From Promethearchaeota archaeon (lineage in GTDB: Archaea > Asgardarchaeota > Lokiarchaeia > Sigynarchaeales > SOKP01), in NCBI GenBank assembly GCA_016839635.1, contig JAEOTV010000075.1, forward strand, positions 1 through 6,772: a stretch of DNA of 6,772 nucleotides, in the 5' to 3' direction. The notes under the pieces are model-generated. The model searched no databases. It was not told where the DNA came from and was given only the letters and a program-made list of their open reading frames with translations. Made by a program: the position numbers and the translations under genes. The first letter of the stretch is position 1. Each line of letters begins with the position of its first letter. Below are positions 5,319 through 6,772 of the stretch, in pieces.

Positions 5319-6326
5319 TTACGACCTCCATGGGATAGTTATTTGATCCATTCTCTCTTTGGGTTTAATCATTGTTTCAGATATTTTATGTCCTCCTTGT
5401 TCTTGATATCTTAAAACACCAGCCCAACCTATCATCGCTCCATTGTCGCCAGCATATTTTAACGGTACGACTTCAAATCTTGCATCATGTTCTTTACTGA
5501 TATATTCTATCATAGATTGCAATCTTTTGTTTGCGGCTACACCACCAGTGAGAAGAACTTCTTTTTTTTCCGTATGAGCTAGTGCTCTTTCAGTTACTTC
5601 CGTAAGCATACCAAAAGCCGTTTCCTGTAAAGAAAAAGCAATATCACCTAAATTATACTTATTATCATACTCTTCAGATTGAAGTAGATATTTTGCTGCT
5701 GTATAAAGCCCTGAAAATGATAAATCCATGCCTTTTACAACATAAGGTAATGGAATATATTCTTTTTTTGACTCTGAAGCTAATTTTTCAATTTTAGGTC
5801 CACCAGGATGTTGTAATCCCGCATCCCTGGCAAAAGAGTCAATCATATTACCAATTGCTAAATCAAGTGTTTCTCCAAATATTTGGTATCTACTAGATTC
5901 ATAGGCACTTACAATAGTGTTTCCACCTGAAATATATAAAACAAGTGGATCTTCAATCTTACACATTAATCTACCAATTTCTATGTGTGCTATACAGTGA
6001 TTCACTCCTACAATAGGGATATTCAAGAGTTGGCTTAGCATCCGAGCTACTAATGCGCCTATTTTTAAAACGGGTCCTAAACCAGGACTTTGACTAAAAG
6101 CTATTAAATCTACATCTTTTATTGAAATTTTTGCTTCTAATAGAGCTCTATTTATGATCTTCATAAAGTTGTTTAAATGCTGTTCTCTAACCAAAACAGG
6201 GTGGAGCCCTCCTTGGTCAGGTATAAAAATATCATTTATTAGACTATATGTATTTCCATTAAAATCGAGAATTCCCACTGAAAAAGTATGAGCTGTAGAT
6301 TCAATACCTAAACATAGCTTTTTCAT
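5319..6326 (-). CDS. kae1: Kae1 (TsaD/Qri7 family), tRNA threonylcarbamoyladenosine synthase subunit of KEOPS
   Basis: The catalytic subunit that transfers the threonylcarbamoyl group from TC-AMP (made by Sua5/YrdC) to A37 of ANN-decoding tRNAs. Numbered from ATG 6326 (335 residues), it shows LGIESTAHTFSVGI (6-19), metal ligands His109 and His113 (NHCIAH), YISGGNT (131-137), FGETLDLAIGNMIDSFAR (150-167), HPGGP (173-177), MDLSFSGL (200-207), LTGGVAANKRL (259-269) and Asp294 in AGDNGAM. All signature motifs are intact and the length is normal for the family. A GTG at 6338 would add four residues (MAKL). I prefer 6326 because archaeal Kae1 usually begins only a few residues before the GIES motif. 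The gene follows rps27ae with a gap of about 120 bp containing its own TATA box, and is followed by bud32 after 6 nt. Pcc1 and Cgi121 are not in the window. Confidence 0.95.
   Translation of the reverse strand: MKKLCLGIESTAHTFSVGILDFNGNTYSLINDIFIPDQGGLHPVLVREQHLNNFMKIINRALLEAKISIKDVDLIAFSQSPGLGPVLKIGALVARMLSQLLNIPIVGVNHCIAHIEIGRLMCKIEDPLVLYISGGNTIVSAYESSRYQIFGETLDLAIGNMIDSFARDAGLQHPGGPKIEKLASESKKEYIPLPYVVKGMDLSFSGLYTAAKYLLQSEEYDNKYNLGDIAFSLQETAFGMLTEVTERALAHTEKKEVLLTGGVAANKRLQSMIEYISKEHDARFEVVPLKYAGDNGAMIGWAGVLRYQEQGGHKISETMIKPKERMDQITIPWRS
5324..5329 (-). promoter_or_regulatory. Strong Shine-Dalgarno sequence for bud32
   Basis: GGAGGT on the minus strand is fully complementary to the archaeal 16S 3' end and lies 11 nt before the bud32 ATG, inside the last codons of kae1. 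No other gene here has one this strong. It supports the ATG at 5312 and operon translation of kae1-bud32. Confidence 0.7.
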
Positions 6327-6366
6327 TAATTTCGCCACATAATTAATTCAACTTGTTAATTTTTAA

Positions 6367-6377
6367 GATATAAAAAA
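6367..6377 (-). promoter_or_regulatory. Candidate TATA box for kae1-bud32
   Basis: On the minus strand TTTTTTATATC, centred near 6371, predicts transcription start near 6346. That gives a leader of about 20 nt to the ATG at 6326, or under 10 nt to the GTG at 6338. kae1-bud32 could thus be transcribed apart from rps27ae. Confidence 0.4.
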
Positions 6378-6446
6378 TGAATTACATTCAATAAATGACT
6401 TACAAATATTTTTTCAATTAAGGAAAGTATCTAAAGATAAATTGCA

Positions 6447-6683
6447 CTATGCTTTTTGGCGTTTCCGAGGAGTTCGTCTAGTTGCTTTAGCCTTTGGAGC
6501 GCCTTTTCTTTTAAATACAGTATATCCGCATTTCCCGCATGACCATCTTTTATGGGTTTTAAATAGCTCTTAAAACCTATCATAGTGATCAGCTAGGAAG
6601 TAGGATGGTCCGCACTTTGGGCATGAACGATGGGTTCTAACCAACTTATTTCCTTCAATTTTATAATAATCCGAAGAATTCAT
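6447..6683 (-). CDS. rps27ae: 30S ribosomal protein S27ae, reading frame interrupted by an in-frame TAA
   Basis: A zinc-binding ribosomal protein of the small subunit, the archaeal relative of the ribosomal half of eukaryotic RPS27A. From ATG 6683: YYKIEGNKLVR (6-16), first knuckle CPKCG (21-25), FLADHYDRF (29-37), then TAA as codon 38, then ELFKTHKRW (39-47), second knuckle SCGKCGYTVFK (48-58) and a basic tail (RKGAPKAKATRRTPRKRQKA) to TAG at 6447-6449. Both Cys pairs (21/24 and 49/52) are present and in one frame. In the family the first part runs almost directly from DRY or DRH into the second CGKC, so codons 38-47 look like a 10-codon insertion that begins with a stop. Changing TAA to TAT/TAC would restore DRFY. 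The frame is otherwise clean, which argues against old decay. The window cannot tell whether this is an error, recoding, RNA processing or a pseudogene with an intact copy elsewhere. Confidence 0.75.
6555..6577. repeat. Perfect 8-bp hairpin over the S27ae stop codon
   Basis: GGTTTTAA (6555-6562) and TTAAAACC (6570-6577) are perfect inverted repeats around a 7-nt loop. On the minus-strand mRNA the 5' arm contains the in-frame TAA (6570-6572), and the rest of the hairpin lies in the inserted codons. Beyond one mismatch, two more pairs are possible (6552-6553 with 6579-6580). It does not match the archaeal bulge-helix-bulge splicing motif. Confidence 0.6.
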
Positions 6684-6714
6684 CTCAGTCTTAAAAGTTA
6701 TAATTTTTTTTTAA

Positions 6715-6772
6715 TTAGTATTCAAATAGATGTTTATAAGGTTCATTTCTTTTTTTCAATTGAATGATTTCA
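6715..6772 (-). CDS. C-terminal end of an upstream gene (partial), possibly ribosomal protein S24e
   Basis: An open frame runs from the window edge to TAA at 6715-6717 and encodes EIIQLKKRNEPYKHLFEY, a charged tail. The stop is 31 nt before the S27ae ATG. In many archaea rps24e directly precedes rps27ae, followed by kae1/bud32, so this is probably the S24e tail. That rests on gene order: 18 residues are too few for a firm identification, and the other frames are closed or unconvincing. Confidence 0.45.
   Translation of the reverse strand, partial: EIIQLKKRNEPYKHLFEY

Noticed and set aside
6543..6572. Archaeal bulge-helix-bulge intron in rps27ae
   Set aside because: The 30-nt length and clean joint are suggestive, but I could not draw the required 4-bp helix between 3-nt bulges at either possible joint. 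The local pairing is a simple hairpin.
1..6772. CRISPR array, insertion sequence or prophage
   Set aside because: No regularly spaced repeats, transposase, integrase or terminal repeats are visible on either strand.

Overview
This AT-rich window looks like chromosomal DNA of an archaeon, most likely an Asgard archaeon of the Lokiarchaeales type. The evidence is a KEOPS pair (kae1, bud32) behind a ribosomal S27ae gene, archaeal TATA-like boxes placed for leaderless or short-leader mRNAs, a ribbon-helix-helix regulator, and a protein with a gelsolin-like domain, a cytoskeletal fold typical of Asgard genomes. The lineage is inferred; no marker gene settles it.

Layout. (1) Bases 1-48 are the GC-richer tail of an unidentified gene or structured RNA, followed by a T-rich tract. 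(2) Bases 105-926 (minus) hold a methyl-accepting chemotaxis transducer with three membrane helices and a cytoplasmic signalling hairpin, split by one in-frame TGA at 714-716. (3) Bases 927-1136 are the divergent intergenic region, with a TATA-like box flanked by two copies of a dyad-containing repeat exactly 60 bp apart. (4) Bases 1137-2885 (plus) encode a membrane serine hydrolase with a predicted outside catalytic domain and eight C-terminal membrane helices. (5) Bases 2936-3451 (plus) encode a small protein ending in a divergent NusA-like KH domain. It meets, tail to tail with a 2-nt gap, (6) the gelsolin-like gene at 3454-4041 (minus), preceded by (7) a lysine-rich RHH regulator at 4136-4345 (minus). 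(8) Bases 4346-4637 are non-coding, with an operator-like inverted repeat. (9) Bases 4638-6772 (minus) are an information-processing cluster read in the order [rps24e-like tail] - rps27ae - kae1 - bud32.

How the genes work together. Kae1 and Bud32 are core subunits of KEOPS, which makes t6A37 on ANN-decoding tRNAs. Their location behind ribosomal protein genes is a familiar archaeal translation cluster. bud32 is the only gene with a perfect Shine-Dalgarno sequence, as expected for an internal cistron. The hydrolase, KH-like, gelsolin-like and RHH genes show no clear shared pathway.

The most unusual points are: (a) rps27ae carries a 10-codon insertion between its two zinc knuckles that starts with an in-frame TAA and overlaps a perfect 8-bp hairpin; (b) the transducer is split by a single TGA; (c) paired operator-like repeats surround the hydrolase promoter. 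Stops (a) and (b) may be real recoding or decay, or assembly errors. The window alone cannot decide.
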